Of a stretch of 64,000 bases of DNA, positions 35,084-44,087 are shown piece after piece. Position 1 is the stretch's first letter. The number at the start of each line of letters is the position of its first letter. Origin of the DNA: Bacillota bacterium (lineage in GTDB: Bacteria > Bacillota > Clostridia > Peptostreptococcales > Anaerovoracaceae); NCBI GenBank assembly GCA_017445315.1, contig JAFSUI010000032.1, positions 28,647 through 92,646 on the forward strand, read 5' to 3'. Both the position numbers and the translations under genes were made by a program. Under the pieces are notes generated by a model. The model saw only the letters and a program-made list of their open reading frames with translations. It did no database searches and was not told the origin of the DNA.

Positions 35084-37459
35084 ATGAAAAAGGCAAAAGT
35101 GTTGGTTGCTTTACTGCTGATCTTCACAATGATCTTTACAGTAGCCCTTACAGGCTGCAGTAAGCCGGAAGAAAAGCCAGAAGAGACACCGGCTGATGAA
35201 ACTGAAGCTGAAGCTGAAGGCGAAGGCGAAGCTGAAGCAGAAGGTGAAGGCGAAGCTGAAGAAGCTCAGCCTGAAGAAAGAGAAAAAGGCGCCGATGGTT
35301 CAACACCAATGGTAGTTGGTTACTCCAACTTCTCCGCAAAGTTCTCACCGTTCTTTGCTGAGAGTGCCTATGACCGCGATGTTGCTGACATGACCCAGAT
35401 TTATCTCTTAAGCGGAGACAGAACTGGTGCTATCGTTACAGAAGGTATCGCTGGTCAGACAATTGCTTATGATGGTAACGATCATGTTTACCATACTCCA
35501 GCTGATCTGGTTATTACAGAAAATGCAGATGGAACAGTATTCTATGATTTCACACTTAGAGATGACCTCGTTTTCTCTGATGGTGAGCCTGTTACTATTG
35601 ATGACGTAATCTTCAACTTCTATGTACTTGCAGATCCTACATATGATGGATCAAGCACACTTTATTCTGTAGATATTCAGGGCATGGCTGAGTATCGTCA
35701 GGGTATCAAGAAGGTTATTGACCTTATTGCTGCTGCTGGCCCAGATAACACAGATTTCACTTTCTGGACAGAAGAAATGCAGACTGCTTATTTTGATCTC
35801 GAAAACGTAGCTCCTCTTGCTATCGCTGAAGAAATCGTTAAGTATTGCGTTGAGAACGGATACAACGAAGAAGGCGACATCAAGGGCGCTGCAGGAAACT
35901 GGGGATTCACACTTGAAGATGGTGCTACAATGGAAGACTTTGCAGCAGCTCTTAAGGAAGCTTATGCTGGCGACATGGTCGGCATGATCGAAACAGAAAA
36001 TGCTGGTTCCAGCGTTGCTGATTTCCTTCCAGACTATGATAAGTTCAACGAATATGTTGAGTATCAGGAATCTGCTCCAAACATTTCCGGTATCCAGAAG
36101 ACTGGTGACTACTCAATGAGAGTCGTAACAAACAGTGTTGACGCTACAGCTATTTACAAGCTCGGCGTAAACATTGCTCCACTTCACTATTACGGCGATA
36201 AGGCAGCTTATGATTATGACAATAATAAGTTCGGTTTCACAAAGGGTGACCTTTCAGGCGTAAAGGCTAAGACAACCGAGCCAATGGGAGCTGGTCCTTA
36301 CAAGTTCGTAAAATATGAAAACGGTGTAGTTAACTTTGAAGCTAACGAGAACTACTTCAAGGGCGCTCCAAAGACAAAGTATATCCAGTTCCGTGAAATG
36401 TCCGACGCCGACAAGCTCAACGGCGTTGTAACCGGTACTGTTGATATTGCAGATCCTTCATTCGGAACCGATACAGCAAAGGCTATTGCTGACTACAATG
36501 GTGGCGAAATCACAGGTCCTGTTATCACAACAAACACTGTAGATAACCTTGGTTATGGTTATATCGGAATCAACTCCGTAAACGTATCCGTTGGCGGACA
36601 GCCTGATTCTGATGCTTCCAAGAACCTCAGAAAAGCGTTTGCTACAATCTTCAGCGTATATAGAGACGTTGCTATCGACTCTTACTATGGAGAAAGAGCA
36701 TCCGTAATCAACTATCCAATCTCCAATACATCTTGGGCTGCTCCACAGCCGACAGATGAAGGCTATAAGCTTGCATTTTCTGTAGATGTAAACGGACAGG
36801 ACATTTACACATCCGACATGGATGCAGATGCTAAGGAAGCAGCTGCAAAGGCAGCAGCACTTGGATTCCTCGAAGCAGCTGGTTACACAATCGAAGATGG
36901 TAAGGCAGTAGCAGCTCCTGAAGGTGCTAGCCTTGAGTATGAAGCAATGATCCCTGGCGATGGTACTGGTGACCACCCATCATTCATGATTCTTACACTT
37001 TCCAAGGAAGCTCTTGCTGAGCTCGGAATCAACCTCATCATCAACGACCTTTCCAACTCATCTGACCTCTGGTCAGCTATCGATGCAAAGACACACGAAA
37101 TTTGGTGTGCTGCATGGGGTGCTTCAGTAGATCCGGATATGACACAGATCTACTTTGCTGACGTTGCTAACGGCGGAGCAAATGCTGGCGGATCACAGGG
37201 TCACTACGGCATAGCAGATGCTGAACTTGATCAGTTAATCGTTGATGCTAAGACATCCACAGATCAGGAATACAGAAAAGCTATGTACAAGGCTTGCCTT
37301 GATATCATCATTGACTGGGCTTGCGAAGTACCTGTATATCAGCGTCAGAACGCTATCATCTTCAGCACAGAGAGAGTTAACATTGATACAATTACACCTG
37401 ACATCACAACATTCTTCGGATGGATGGGTGAAGTTGAGAATACGGAAATGGCTCAATAA
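35084..37459 (+). CDS. oppA: Oligopeptide ABC transporter substrate-binding lipoprotein (family 5)
   Basis: The 791-residue protein has a lipoprotein signal with lipobox LTGC (Cys25) and an SBP family 5 body ('GEPVTIDDVIFNFYV' and 'MGAGPYKFVKYENGVVNFEANENYF'). A highly acidic Glu/Ala/Gly-rich linker (about 27-67) separates the lipid anchor from the folded domain. It is larger than typical OppA (about 540-600), with additional sequence between the usual lobes (about 200-330). It captures peptides or related ligands outside the membrane for the OppB-F complex encoded next. A hairpin between this gene and oppB may lower downstream expression, which is common for binding-protein operons. Confidence 0.88.
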   Translation: MKKAKVLVALLLIFTMIFTVALTGCSKPEEKPEETPADETEAEAEGEGEAEAEGEGEAEEAQPEEREKGADGSTPMVVGYSNFSAKFSPFFAESAYDRDVADMTQIYLLSGDRTGAIVTEGIAGQTIAYDGNDHVYHTPADLVITENADGTVFYDFTLRDDLVFSDGEPVTIDDVIFNFYVLADPTYDGSSTLYSVDIQGMAEYRQGIKKVIDLIAAAGPDNTDFTFWTEEMQTAYFDLENVAPLAIAEEIVKYCVENGYNEEGDIKGAAGNWGFTLEDGATMEDFAAALKEAYAGDMVGMIETENAGSSVADFLPDYDKFNEYVEYQESAPNISGIQKTGDYSMRVVTNSVDATAIYKLGVNIAPLHYYGDKAAYDYDNNKFGFTKGDLSGVKAKTTEPMGAGPYKFVKYENGVVNFEANENYFKGAPKTKYIQFREMSDADKLNGVVTGTVDIADPSFGTDTAKAIADYNGGEITGPVITTNTVDNLGYGYIGINSVNVSVGGQPDSDASKNLRKAFATIFSVYRDVAIDSYYGERASVINYPISNTSWAAPQPTDEGYKLAFSVDVNGQDIYTSDMDADAKEAAAKAAALGFLEAAGYTIEDGKAVAAPEGASLEYEAMIPGDGTGDHPSFMILTLSKEALAELGINLIINDLSNSSDLWSAIDAKTHEIWCAAWGASVDPDMTQIYFADVANGGANAGGSQGHYGIADAELDQLIVDAKTSTDQEYRKAMYKACLDIIIDWACEVPVYQRQNAIIFSTERVNIDTITPDITTFFGWMGEVENTEMAQ

Positions 37460-37496
37460 GCCTGTTGTTACATCAAAGCGTTAACCGCAGTATAAT

Positions 37497-37527
37497 GACT
37501 TGCCTCTCGGGGAACCGGGAGGCAAGT
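37497..37527 (+). terminator. Hairpin between oppA and oppB (likely partial terminator)
   Basis: GACTTGCCTC-T-CGG, a GGAA loop and CCG-G-GAGGCAAGTC form a long stem with a single mismatch, followed by TTG rather than a T run. It probably stabilises or partially separates the binding-protein message from the permease genes. Confidence 0.6.
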
Positions 37528-37565
37528 CTTGTATGTTATCATATTTTTGCTAGAGGTACAAAAAG

Positions 37566-38552
37566 TTGAGGAAATATATCATTAAGAGATTGCTGATCTC
37601 TGTCTTGATTCTAATTCTCGTCACATTTATCATCTACGTTCTTATGCGTTCCCTTCCAACTTCATACCTTGAAAAAGTAGCGAGAGAAAAATCGCAGCAA
37701 CCCGGTTCCAAAAGCTTTGAGGAGTGGATGGAGCAACTTAAGGCTACCTACAGTATGGATAAGGGTATAGTTGCGGGCTTTATCTCGTGGTGTGGAAAGG
37801 CATTACGGGGTGATTTTGGCGACAGCTGGAAATGGACCGTTCCTGTAACGGAAAAGTTCAAGGATGCGGTCTGGATATCATTTATAATGGGAGCTATTGC
37901 TTTTGTATTCCAGCTTATAATATCTATTCCACTTGGAATAATAGCGGCCACAAAACAATATAGCCGAACCGATGCTATTATTACGGTAGTGGCTATGGCC
38001 CTATACTCATTACCGACGTTCTTCTTTGCGTCATTAATAAAACTTGTATTTTGTGTCAAGCTAAAATGGTTCGATCTCGGAGGACTAATCGGACGAAATT
38101 ATGAATATTTATCGCCTGCAGGGCAAATTGCCGATAGGGCACATCATTTGTTCCTCCCGATTTTGGTTCTTATAGCTATCAGCATAGGTGGTCTCATGCG
38201 TTATACGAGAACAAATATGCTGGAAGTACTTAATGCCGACTATATAAGAACAGCAAGAGCCAAGGGCTTGGCTGAAAATAAGGTCATTTATCATCACGCA
38301 TTCAGGAATACACTTATTCCTCTTGTTACAATGCTTGGTGGTTCACTTCCGGGACTTTTCTCGGGAGCGCTGATTACGGAAACCTTGTTCTCGATTCCGG
38401 GAATAGGCTTCACCTCATATCAGTCAATGACATCCGGAGATATTCCGTTTGCTATGTTCTATCTGGTATTTCTATCGATACTGACACTTCTCGGAAACTT
38501 GATTTCGGATATTCTTTATGCCGTAGTTGACCCGAGAGTCAGAATAGCATAA
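37566..38552 (+). CDS. oppB: Oligopeptide ABC transporter permease OppB
   Basis: The 328-residue permease has six membrane helices with the BPD_transp_1 coupling motif in 'YIRTARAKGLAENKVIYHHAFRNTLIPLV' (cytoplasmic loop that touches the ATPase). 'ITETLFSIPGIG' near the C-terminus is also typical of OppB/DppB. The start is TTG at 37566, supported by GAGGT nine bases upstream and by alignment with the usual 'YIIKRLL' N-terminus. It heads the permease-ATPase part of the operon. Confidence 0.94.
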   Translation: MRKYIIKRLLISVLILILVTFIIYVLMRSLPTSYLEKVAREKSQQPGSKSFEEWMEQLKATYSMDKGIVAGFISWCGKALRGDFGDSWKWTVPVTEKFKDAVWISFIMGAIAFVFQLIISIPLGIIAATKQYSRTDAIITVVAMALYSLPTFFFASLIKLVFCVKLKWFDLGGLIGRNYEYLSPAGQIADRAHHLFLPILVLIAISIGGLMRYTRTNMLEVLNADYIRTARAKGLAENKVIYHHAFRNTLIPLVTMLGGSLPGLFSGALITETLFSIPGIGFTSYQSMTSGDIPFAMFYLVFLSILTLLGNLISDILYAVVDPRVRIA

Positions 38553-38564
38553 GGAGGTGACAAG

Positions 38565-40175
38565 ATGAGCGATTTTGAAAAAGACCAGGTCACCACTGAA
38601 GCTACTGAAACTGCTGTCAAGAAAACGGCAGAGATAGAACATGAATTTGAAGAGTCAACCGTTGAGGGTACAGAATTTACTCTAAACGACGATCGTCGTG
38701 TAAAAACACTTTCTCCGGGAAGACTTGTTGCCAAGAGATTCTTCCGTAACAGAGTTGCGGTATTTGGACTCGCGGTTTTGACATTTATGTTCCTATTCTC
38801 ATATTTGGGCGGCGTACTTATGCCTTATAGACAGGATCAGATCTTCTATAGATATGATGCTGCTCAGAAGCGTTATGCCGCTATCAAAGAGAACAACGAA
38901 CTAAGATATGTAGTAAGCGAAGGAAAAGACTTCTCCTCAGTAGCAAGAGCAAAATTCGTTCTTGCAATCAAGGGAACGGAGAAGACCTTTGAATCGCAGG
39001 GCACAACATTTGAATTTGAAAAAGAGGGTGAAAACTTCTATTCAATAAGCACAGGCGGAGAGGTTATAGCGTTTGCCGCTTATGACATCGTAAGATCGAG
39101 TACCGGTAACGATAAGCTTCCGTTTGAGCTTGCGTTCAATATGCTGCAGGCCATCTACGATAAGCAGAATACATTTGAGTTTGATGGAAAAACTTATCAG
39201 GTGGATAGTGAAGGCAGTGCCACACTCGACGGATCAGAAGTTGCCTATGCAAGTAAATACAGCATCCAGGCAGCTACAAGCGATATTTATCTCTCAAGAG
39301 CTTTTGAGGAAGAGCTTGTAGATGCGCTATCATCCGGATCAAAGGAGTTCTTCTTCAAGGATGCAGATGGCGTGGAGGCTGAGTATAGGCTTGACTATAA
39401 CCCCGGAACAGGCGACTGGATCGTAATGCAAGAAACAGAGACAAAGGTCTTTGATACTTATTCCGGTCCAAGCAAAGAGCATTGGCTCGGTACTGACCGT
39501 AACGGTATGGACATGCTCACACGTCTCATGTACGGTGGACGAGTATCCCTCTACATAGGATTCATCGTTGTACTCATTTCTACCGTTATCGGAGTTATCA
39601 TGGGCGGTATGTCCGGATTCTTCGGTGGATGGGTTGATATGCTTATCATGAGAATAGTAGATATCTTCTACTGCATCCCATCAATGCCTATCATCATCAT
39701 CCTCGGTTCCATCATGGACACTCTCCGTGTGGATCCTCAGATAAGAATGATTTACCTCATGCTCATCCTTGGTATCCTTGGTTGGGCAGGAACGGCACGT
39801 ATGGTAAGAGGTCAGATTCTTTCCTTCAGAGAGCAGGAATTCATGGTTGCTGCAGAAGCTACCGGAATAAGAGCATCCAGAAGAATCTTTAGACATTTGA
39901 TTCCAAACGTAATGCCACAGCTCATAGTAAGCATGACCATGGGACTCGGTTCTACAATCATTACCGAGGCTACGCTGTCCTTCCTTGGACTCGGAGTTAA
40001 GTTCCCATTTGCTTCTTGGGGAAATATCATAAACGACGTAAACGATACTTACGTACTTACAAACTATTGGTTCATTTGGATTCCTGCGGGCGTATTGCTT
40101 CTCGCAACCGTACTTGCCTTCAACCTAGTAGGTGACGGTCTTAGAGACGCATTTGACCCGAGGATGAATAGGTAA
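38565..40175 (+). CDS. oppC: Oligopeptide ABC transporter permease OppC with large extracellular insert
   Basis: The 536-residue protein is much longer than the usual ~300-residue OppC. Residues 1-60 are a charged cytoplasmic extension; TM1 is about 64-88; residues ~90-298 form a soluble insert; the normal permease core resumes at 'EHWLGTDRNGMDMLTRLMYGGRVSL', with the coupling loop 'EFMVAAEATGIRASRRIFRHLIPNVMP'. The insert lies on the extracellular side and could contact the binding protein. AAGGAGGTGA precedes the ATG; the gene is 12 bp after oppB and 10 bp before oppD. Confidence 0.92.
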   Translation: MSDFEKDQVTTEATETAVKKTAEIEHEFEESTVEGTEFTLNDDRRVKTLSPGRLVAKRFFRNRVAVFGLAVLTFMFLFSYLGGVLMPYRQDQIFYRYDAAQKRYAAIKENNELRYVVSEGKDFSSVARAKFVLAIKGTEKTFESQGTTFEFEKEGENFYSISTGGEVIAFAAYDIVRSSTGNDKLPFELAFNMLQAIYDKQNTFEFDGKTYQVDSEGSATLDGSEVAYASKYSIQAATSDIYLSRAFEEELVDALSSGSKEFFFKDADGVEAEYRLDYNPGTGDWIVMQETETKVFDTYSGPSKEHWLGTDRNGMDMLTRLMYGGRVSLYIGFIVVLISTVIGVIMGGMSGFFGGWVDMLIMRIVDIFYCIPSMPIIIILGSIMDTLRVDPQIRMIYLMLILGILGWAGTARMVRGQILSFREQEFMVAAEATGIRASRRIFRHLIPNVMPQLIVSMTMGLGSTIITEATLSFLGLGVKFPFASWGNIINDVNDTYVLTNYWFIWIPAGVLLLATVLAFNLVGDGLRDAFDPRMNR

Positions 40176-40185
40176 GGAGGTCACC

Positions 40186-41430
40186 ATGGCAGGAAAAAGA
40201 AATGATGGCTTCTTATCGGCCAAGGAATCCAGAGCGATTTCAAAATACAATCGTAAAATAACCAAAGAATACGAAAAGAAGTGGAAGAGAAAGAACGTAC
40301 CTGAATCAGAGTATCTCATCCAGATGGAAGACGAGAGAAATGCTGTTGAGTTCAGAAATCTTCACACATACTTCTTTACGGACGTAGGTACTGTAAAGAG
40401 TGTAGACGGTGTAACCTTTGATGTTCCAAAGGGAACAACCGTAGGTATCGTAGGAGAATCCGGATGCGGAAAATCCGTAACGAGCCTCTCGCTCATGCAG
40501 CTCCTCCAGAGACCGCAGGGTCAGATTGTTGATGGTGAGATTCACCTCAATATGGGAGATAAGGCCTACGAGATAAGCAAGATGACACAGGAAGGAATGC
40601 AGGCAATCCGTGGTAATGCGGTATCCATGATATTCCAAGAGCCTATGACATCTCTTAACCCTGTATTCAGAATCGGCGCACAGCTTGACGAAGTTATCAA
40701 GCTCCACGACGAGTCAGGGCTTTCAGACGACGACATCAAAAAGCGCAGCATAGAAGCTCTAGACATGGTAGGTATCGCCAATAGCGAAGGTGTTTACAAC
40801 ATGTATCCACATGAGCTTTCGGGTGGTATGCGTCAGCGTGTAATGATTGCTATGGCACTTGCGTGCAATCCTATGGTAATCATAGCGGACGAGCCTACCA
40901 CAGCGCTTGATGTAACAATTCAGGCTCAGATTCTGGATCTTCTTAGAGGACTTAAAGATAGAATCAATTCCGCAATCATGCTGATTACTCACGATCTCGG
41001 TGTAATTGCCGAGATGGCTGATACTGTAGTAGTAATGTATTCCGGCCGTATAGTTGAGAAGGGCACTGCAGAAGATATCTTCTATCATCCTTCGCATCCA
41101 TATACCATAGGTCTTATGGCAAGTAAGCCTGTAGTTGGACGTGAGGTTGACGAGCTTTACTCAATTCCGGGCAAGGTTCCAAACCCTGTAGATATGCCTA
41201 ATTACTGCTATTTCAGAGATCGTTGCGAAATGCGTATGCCTTGCTGTGATGGAGAGTACCCGGTAGAGATTAACCTATCGGATACCCATAAGGTAAGCTG
41301 CTATCGTTTCTACGAGGAATACAGAGAACTCGCAGAAAAGACAGGAACTATCGCACGCAGCATGCTTGAAAACATGGAGTCCAACGAAGAAGCTGCAGAA
41401 GAAGCCAAGAAGGAAGGAGGGGAGGAATAA
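40186..41430 (+). CDS. oppD: Oligopeptide ABC transporter ATP-binding protein OppD
   Basis: The 414-residue ATPase has Walker A 'GESGCGKSV', the signature 'LSGGMRQRVMIAMAL', Walker B 'VIIADEPTTALD' and a C-terminal oligopeptide-transporter domain with the Cys-containing segment 'CYFRDRCEMRMPCC', which binds a 4Fe-4S cluster in related proteins. An additional ~40-residue basic N-terminal extension precedes the ATPase domain, and an acidic C-terminal tail follows it. Its stop overlaps the oppF ATG by one base. Confidence 0.94.
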   Translation: MAGKRNDGFLSAKESRAISKYNRKITKEYEKKWKRKNVPESEYLIQMEDERNAVEFRNLHTYFFTDVGTVKSVDGVTFDVPKGTTVGIVGESGCGKSVTSLSLMQLLQRPQGQIVDGEIHLNMGDKAYEISKMTQEGMQAIRGNAVSMIFQEPMTSLNPVFRIGAQLDEVIKLHDESGLSDDDIKKRSIEALDMVGIANSEGVYNMYPHELSGGMRQRVMIAMALACNPMVIIADEPTTALDVTIQAQILDLLRGLKDRINSAIMLITHDLGVIAEMADTVVVMYSGRIVEKGTAEDIFYHPSHPYTIGLMASKPVVGREVDELYSIPGKVPNPVDMPNYCYFRDRCEMRMPCCDGEYPVEINLSDTHKVSCYRFYEEYRELAEKTGTIARSMLENMESNEEAAEEAKKEGGEE

Positions 41431-42470
41431 TGAGCGAATTAAAAGAAAAGCCAGAAGTTATAGATACCCCTCAGATCATTTCTGAGCCACCGGTATATGA
41501 CGATCAGTATATCCTGATGGTAAAGGATCTCAAGAAACACTTCCCAATCAAGGGTGGCATGATGAACAGAGTTGTTGGTCATGTTAGAGCTGTTGATGGT
41601 GTTACCTTCAATCTCAAGAGAGGAACCACACTCGGTCTCGTAGGAGAATCCGGATGCGGAAAAACCACGACAGGTCGTGTAATCCTTAGACTTTCGGGAG
41701 AAAAGACTGCAGGTCACGTTCTCTTCAATGGAAAAGAAGTTTATGACTATAGCAAGCAGGAGATGAGACCTCTTAGAACGGAGATGCAGATCATCTTCCA
41801 GGATCCGTTTTCCTCGCTTTCGCCAAGACTTCCTGTAGGAGAAATCATCGGTGAAGCAGTAAGAGAACATAATCTTGTTCCAAAGAATGAGTACAACGAT
41901 TATGTTGATAAAATCATGGACGAATGTGGTCTCCAGCCATTCCATAAGCAGAGATATCCACATGAGTTCTCGGGTGGACAGAGACAGAGAATATGTATTG
42001 CAAGAGCTCTTGCTCTTAATCCTGAGTTCATCGTTTGTGACGAACCTGTATCGGCGCTTGATGTATCGATTCAGGCACAGATCATAAACCTCTTGAACGA
42101 GCTCCAGGAAGAGCACCAGCTCAGCTATCTCTTCATTTCGCACGACCTATCCGTAGTAGAGCATATCTCGGATGACGTAGGCGTAATGTATCTTGGAAAT
42201 CTGGTTGAATACGGACATAAGAAGGATATCTTCAGAAATCCGCTTCACCCATATACAGAGGCGCTGCTATCCGCAGTACCGACGCCGGATCCAAAGGCAA
42301 AGATGAAGAGAATCGTTCTTGAAGGTTCCATTCCTTCACCTGCAAATCCGCCTAAGGGATGCAAATTCCATACAAGATGTGCAAAGTGCATGGAAATCTG
42401 TAAGGAAATTGAACCACTTCAGAAAGAAGTTGAACCTGATCATTTTGTTAATTGTCACCTTTACGATTAA
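41430..42470 (+). CDS. oppF: Oligopeptide ABC transporter ATP-binding protein OppF
   Basis: The 346-residue second ATPase has Walker A 'GESGCGKTT', the signature 'FSGGQRQRICIARAL', Walker B 'FIVCDEPVSALD', and the OppF-type C-terminal Cys segment 'PKGCKFHTRCAKCMEIC'. It pairs with OppD under the OppBC pore. It ends the operon before an intrinsic terminator. Confidence 0.95.
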   Translation: MSELKEKPEVIDTPQIISEPPVYDDQYILMVKDLKKHFPIKGGMMNRVVGHVRAVDGVTFNLKRGTTLGLVGESGCGKTTTGRVILRLSGEKTAGHVLFNGKEVYDYSKQEMRPLRTEMQIIFQDPFSSLSPRLPVGEIIGEAVREHNLVPKNEYNDYVDKIMDECGLQPFHKQRYPHEFSGGQRQRICIARALALNPEFIVCDEPVSALDVSIQAQIINLLNELQEEHQLSYLFISHDLSVVEHISDDVGVMYLGNLVEYGHKKDIFRNPLHPYTEALLSAVPTPDPKAKMKRIVLEGSIPSPANPPKGCKFHTRCAKCMEICKEIEPLQKEVEPDHFVNCHLYD

Positions 42471-42492
42471 CTCTAAACGATTATACGATTTT

Positions 42493-42528
42493 GAAAGCAT
42501 CGAGAAAAACTCGGTGCTTTCATTTTGT
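42493..42528 (+). terminator. Terminator of the opp operon
   Basis: GAAAGCATCGAG and CTCGGTGCTTTC form a 12-bp stem with one G-U pair around AAAAA, followed by ATTTTGTT. Confidence 0.8.
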
Positions 42529-42544
42529 TCGTAACTGTGAGATA

Positions 42545-42559
42545 TGATATAATTTAAGC
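42545..42559 (+). promoter_or_regulatory. Extended -10 promoter TGATATAAT directly before a start codon
   Basis: TGA-TATAAT (42545-42553) is followed by six bases and the ATG at 42560. The arrangement is the same as at 9078-9092 and predicts a leaderless mRNA. No Shine-Dalgarno is present. Confidence 0.6.
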
Positions 42560-42886
42560 ATGAAAGATAAATTCGATTATGAAAAGGACGATGGAAGAAC
42601 CATCGCGAATATGGACAATGTAGGAAATAGGGGACTTCTTTCTTCCTGGCTTGGAGTACTTTCTCCATCCGTAAGGGAAGATGTTTTTGGAAGCAGAAGC
42701 CCTGCGCCTGACCATGCCGTTGAAAAGCAAAATCCGGGTCACGCACCAAACTCTTCTCTTGAAGAACTTTCGCCGGAAGACAGAAGGGCGCTCATAAGAT
42801 ATACCCTTAAATATGCACTTGGTCTAGGGTCGATTTTTATTATTGTATTTGGCATTATTATTTTTATTCTAACACGCATATGGTAA
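42560..42886 (+). CDS. Small tail-anchored membrane protein, function unknown
   Basis: The 108-residue protein has a polar N-terminal region (1-80) with 'DDGRTIANMDN' near the start and one hydrophobic helix at the extreme C-terminus (about 85-106). This predicts a tail-anchored protein facing the cytoplasm. I do not recognise a characterised family. It has its own extended -10 promoter and lacks a ribosome site, and is followed 21 bp later by two paralogous membrane-anchored proteins. Confidence 0.65.
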   Translation: MKDKFDYEKDDGRTIANMDNVGNRGLLSSWLGVLSPSVREDVFGSRSPAPDHAVEKQNPGHAPNSSLEELSPEDRRALIRYTLKYALGLGSIFIIVFGIIIFILTRIW

Positions 42887-42907
42887 TGAGTGGGATAGGA
42901 AGGCAGA

Positions 42908-43420
42908 ATGAAGGATCAAAAGGCAACAAAGAAAAGAAGTTCAAGAGATTATTTGATACCAATTGTGCTGGGCTTAACGCTACTCTTTGCAGCGGTCATT
43001 GTCTATAAGATTGCTAGTCCAATAATGGAAAAGAATCGTTATCAGAAGTATATAAACGAGTTTCTTCATACGGTAAACGAATCCAAAGAGACCGATGAAG
43101 TGTTTTTGGATTACGAAGGAGAAACATATATACTGCCGGATGACTATGTAAGCTGGCTATACTATATGCTTAGTAATAGAACTCTTGGATATAGTACAGA
43201 TGTGGATCCCGAGCCTGTAATTACAGTCAGGTTTCCCAATTCCGCTGTTCTGATCTTTTCTGAAACGGAGATTCTGGTAGGCCCAAGAACCGGAAAACAA
43301 GGTTTATTTGTTCGTTTTATCAATGAAGATGGCAAGCCGTACCAATTCTATACGGATATGTATTATTTAAGGAGCATCGAAGACCCCATACGTGAATTTG
43401 TAGAAGCAGAAAAGGAATGA
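42908..43420 (+). CDS. Membrane-anchored protein of unknown function (paralogue A)
   Basis: The 170-residue protein has one N-terminal membrane helix (about 16-35) and an external domain of about 130 residues rich in beta-type sequence ('ETYILPDDYVSWLYYML', 'PEPVITVRFPNSAVLIFSETEI', 'GLFVRFINEDGKPYQFYTD'). The downstream gene encodes a clear paralogue with the same layout. GGAAGG lies upstream of the ATG. The stop overlaps the next start by four bases (ATGA). Confidence 0.7.
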   Translation: MKDQKATKKRSSRDYLIPIVLGLTLLFAAVIVYKIASPIMEKNRYQKYINEFLHTVNESKETDEVFLDYEGETYILPDDYVSWLYYMLSNRTLGYSTDVDPEPVITVRFPNSAVLIFSETEILVGPRTGKQGLFVRFINEDGKPYQFYTDMYYLRSIEDPIREFVEAEKE

Positions 43421-43908
43421 AGAAGAAAAGAACAAAAAAAGACATAGGATTATTAGTAGCGATAATAGTTGTCGTTTGTGTGTTTATAGTGTCATGCATA
43501 CCTGCAGGATATGCTGTTTACCTTGGACATCGTCATCAAGTTTATGTAGGGGAACTCACTGATTCGTTCTACAATGCGAGATTAAAGGGCGGAGTTATGG
43601 CAACTTACCTCGGGGAAAACTATCATCTCACTCCTGATGAGGCAAGCAATATTTATCTGATAATCATGGATGCAGGGGTAGGAAAACCCAGAAAAGAGCC
43701 TCCCGCCAATGAGGATTTGATAGAGATTTCCTTTCCGGACGGGGCAAAGCTGACGCTCTCCGGGACCGAGATTATGGAGAAAGCCAGAAAGGTTGACTAC
43801 GGGCTCTATGTGAAATTTGAGACCGCAGACGGCGAGGTTTTTGAATACGATACCGACGCCTTAGAAGGAATAGAATGGTGCCGAAAGATTCTTTATAGAT
43901 CTAGATAG
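43417..43908 (+). CDS. Membrane-anchored protein of unknown function (paralogue B)
   Basis: The 163-residue protein shares layout and spaced motifs with paralogue A ('ENYHLTPDEASNIYLIIM', 'LIEISFPDGAKLTLSGTEI', 'GLYVKFETADGEVFEYDTD'). Its N-terminal helix (about 11-34) contains 'VSCIPAG', which might be a weak lipobox but is followed by more hydrophobic residues, so a simple anchor is likelier. The pair arose by tandem duplication. A short hairpin follows. Confidence 0.7.
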   Translation: MKKKRTKKDIGLLVAIIVVVCVFIVSCIPAGYAVYLGHRHQVYVGELTDSFYNARLKGGVMATYLGENYHLTPDEASNIYLIIMDAGVGKPRKEPPANEDLIEISFPDGAKLTLSGTEIMEKARKVDYGLYVKFETADGEVFEYDTDALEGIEWCRKILYRSR

Positions 43909-43911
43909 CAG

Positions 43912-43934
43912 AGAGCTCCTTTGGGGCTCTTTGA
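43912..43934 (+). terminator. Probable intrinsic terminator
   Basis: AGAGCTCC and GGGGCTCT form an 8-bp stem with one G-U pair around TTT, followed by TTTGACTTT. Confidence 0.55.
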
Positions 43935-43947
43935 CTTTGTTAAAACA

Positions 43948-43976
43948 TTGACTTTATAGGGTTTTGCGTGTATCAT
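43948..43976 (+). promoter_or_regulatory. Sigma-A promoter for nifJ
   Basis: TTGACT (43948-43953), 17 bases, then TATCAT (43971-43976). The leader of roughly 105 bases ends with AAGGAAGGAG before the ATG at 44088. Confidence 0.65.
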
Positions 43977-44087
43977 AAAAATGATGCGTCAGGGTGTTTT
44001 TTTAGGCAATTTGGAGCATCCCAAGACGCTATTTTTTTAGCTTCAATTTGTACGAATTGTAAATACATTAAAGGAAGGAGTTTCACA

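Noticed and set aside
43968-44087. Longer nifJ start 40 codons upstream
   Set aside because: The added residues overlap the -10 region, match no PFOR sequence, and the ATG at 44088 has a strong ribosome site.
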